Source of the DNA: Burkholderia sp. TSV86
Lineage (GTDB): Bacteria > Pseudomonadota > Gammaproteobacteria > Burkholderiales > Burkholderiaceae
DNA: 57,092 bases
NCBI RefSeq assembly: GCF_001522865.1
Contig: NZ_LOWB01000036.1
Coordinates: forward strand, 1-57,092
Direction of reading: 5' to 3'
Below the pieces are notes generated by a model. That model was not told where the DNA came from. It worked only from the letters and a program-made list of their open reading frames with translations, and made no database searches. The number at the start of each line of letters is the position of its first letter. Positions within the stretch are counted from its first letter, which is position 1. A program made the translations under genes and the position numbers. This document shows, one piece after another, positions 56,409 through 57,092 of the stretch.

Positions 56409-56885
56409 CTAGCCCCGTATTTTTTTCAGCAGCGCCGTGGTCGAGCGGTCGTGCTCGAACGCGATCGCGAGCGCCTGGCCGCCCCAGCCACGCACGAGCG
56501 CCGATTCCGGCAACGCGTCCATATCGTAATCGCCGCCCTTCACGAGAATGTCGGGATGCACGGCGTCAATCAACGAAACAGGCGTCTTCTCGTCGAAGCC
56601 GACGACCCAGTCAACGCTCTCGAGCGCCGCGAGCAGCGCCATCCGGTCCGCATGGGCATTGAGCGGCCTATCGTCGCCCTTGCCGAGCATACGCACCGAC
56701 GCATCGCTGTTCACGCCGACGATCAGGCACGCGCCGAGCGCTTTTGCATCGGCCAGATAGGTTACGTGACCGCGGTGCAGAATATCGAACACGCCGTTCG
56801 TAAATACGACGGGCGCAGCGAGCGACGGGCGCAGCGCAACGAGCGCGTCACGGGTGATCAGCTTGCGTTCGAACGAAGCGGGCAT
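56409..56885 (-). CDS. rfaE2: D-glycero-beta-D-manno-heptose 1-phosphate adenylyltransferase
   Basis: A 158-residue cytidylyltransferase-fold enzyme that makes ADP-heptose from heptose-1-phosphate and ATP for lipopolysaccharide inner core. The nucleotide motif is TNGVFDILHRGHVTYLADAKALG, with HRGH as the HxGH box. It is the free-standing C-terminal half of HldE; the kinase half is not here. The start at 56885 was chosen over 56921 by family length. Confidence 0.93.
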   Translation of the reverse strand: MPASFERKLITRDALVALRPSLAAPVVFTNGVFDILHRGHVTYLADAKALGACLIVGVNSDASVRMLGKGDDRPLNAHADRMALLAALESVDWVVGFDEKTPVSLIDAVHPDILVKGGDYDMDALPESALVRGWGGQALAIAFEHDRSTTALLKKIRG

Positions 56886-56910
56886 GGTGCGGACATTCGT
56901 AGACGGATGA

Positions 56911-56948
56911 CAGAAAAACAAAAGCCCGCCGGACTTGCAAGCGGGCTT
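56911..56948 (-). terminator. Intrinsic terminator of the gene at the right edge
   Basis: AAGCCCGC (56922-56929) pairs with GCGGGCTT (56941-56948) with an 11-base loop. On the minus strand it is followed by TTTTGTTTTTC. It sits between the partial gene and rfaE2. Confidence 0.75.
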
Positions 56949-56973
56949 CTGCGCGATCAGGCGGCGCGCGGCG

Positions 56974-57092
56974 TCATGCGGGCTGCGTGGCGGCCTGGCC
57001 GCTTTCGCCTTGCAGGCGGGAGGTCACTTCCTTCCGGTAGCGGTTAAGCTCCTGCGCGGTCGCGAACGTGCGCTCGAACAGCACCGACAGGT
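56974..57092 (-). CDS. C-terminal end of an unidentified protein (partial)
   Basis: The minus-strand frame reads LSVLFERTFATAQELNRYRK, then EVTSRLQGESGQAATQPA and TGA at 56976-56974. The start lies right of the window. The sequence is helical and charged with a polar tail; the family cannot be named from 38 residues. A terminator 26 bases further on ends this gene. Coordinates include two bases of a split codon at the edge. Confidence 0.5.
   Translation of the reverse strand, partial: LSVLFERTFATAQELNRYRKEVTSRLQGESGQAATQPA

Overview
The window is high-G+C DNA with the gene content and order of a Burkholderia, most likely chromosome 1 of the B. pseudomallei group (pseudomallei/thailandensis/mallei). 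The grounds are the gshA-gshB-EIIA-ptsH-ptsI run, the glnK-amtB pair, the dacA-dat-DUF493-lipB-lipA run, the birA-coaX pair, and alanine-rich insertions in otherwise conserved proteins. The species call is inference from gene content. No rRNA, tRNA, CRISPR array, insertion sequence or prophage was seen.

Layout. 0.2-2.6 kb: ctpA protease and a MoeB/ThiF-type E1 enzyme on the plus strand. 2.9-8.3 kb (minus): glutathione synthesis (gshA, gshB), then a three-protein PTS relay (EIIA, HPr, EI) with no sugar permease. 8.6-11 kb: glnK-amtB behind a sigma-54 promoter, and divergent ubiK. 11.2-14.7 kb: comM, an intergenic region with clustered DnaA-box-like sites, a lipoprotein and a TlpA-like thioredoxin. 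15-20.8 kb (minus): dctA-dctB-dctD, C4-dicarboxylate uptake with its two-component system. dctA is preceded by a sigma-54 promoter, three inverted repeats upstream of it, and an array of 92-bp hairpin repeats in the predicted leader. 20.8-26.4 kb: two acyl-CoA dehydrogenases and a fused hydratase/dehydrogenase resembling pimeloyl-CoA (PimC/D/F-type) beta-oxidation, with a divergent LysR regulator and a clear operator. 26.5-30.9 kb: a solute-binding-like protein with no export signal, a GntR regulator with two winged-helix domains, and a gamma-glutamyltransferase homologue that lacks its nucleophile. 31-34 kb (minus): tauA-tauB-tauC taurine/alkanesulfonate importer.

34.5-41.9 kb: lipoate synthesis (lipB-lipA), a frameshifted DUF2917 gene, a GcvA-like LysR, DUF493, a D-amino-acid aminotransferase, a dacA carboxypeptidase, an alpha/beta hydrolase and a 2Fe-2S ferredoxin-like protein. 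42.3-45.9 kb (minus): a four-gene Mla-like lipid ABC system (permease with N-terminal STAS-like domain, ATPase, MCE protein, lipoprotein). 46.2-53.4 kb: secreted proteins (propeller plus beta-trefoil protein, CpdB-type nucleotidase, Sel1-repeat protein, GH20 hexosaminidase) with A+T-richer upstream regions. 53.8-57.1 kb: birA, coaX, a small membrane protein, the heptose-1-P adenylyltransferase and the C-terminal end of an unidentified minus-strand gene.

Most novel-looking elements: the dctA control region; the cluster of the leaderless binding protein, double-winged-helix regulator and degenerate GGT; and the DnaA-box cluster downstream of comM. Long open frames opposite most genes are G+C-driven shadows and are left out.
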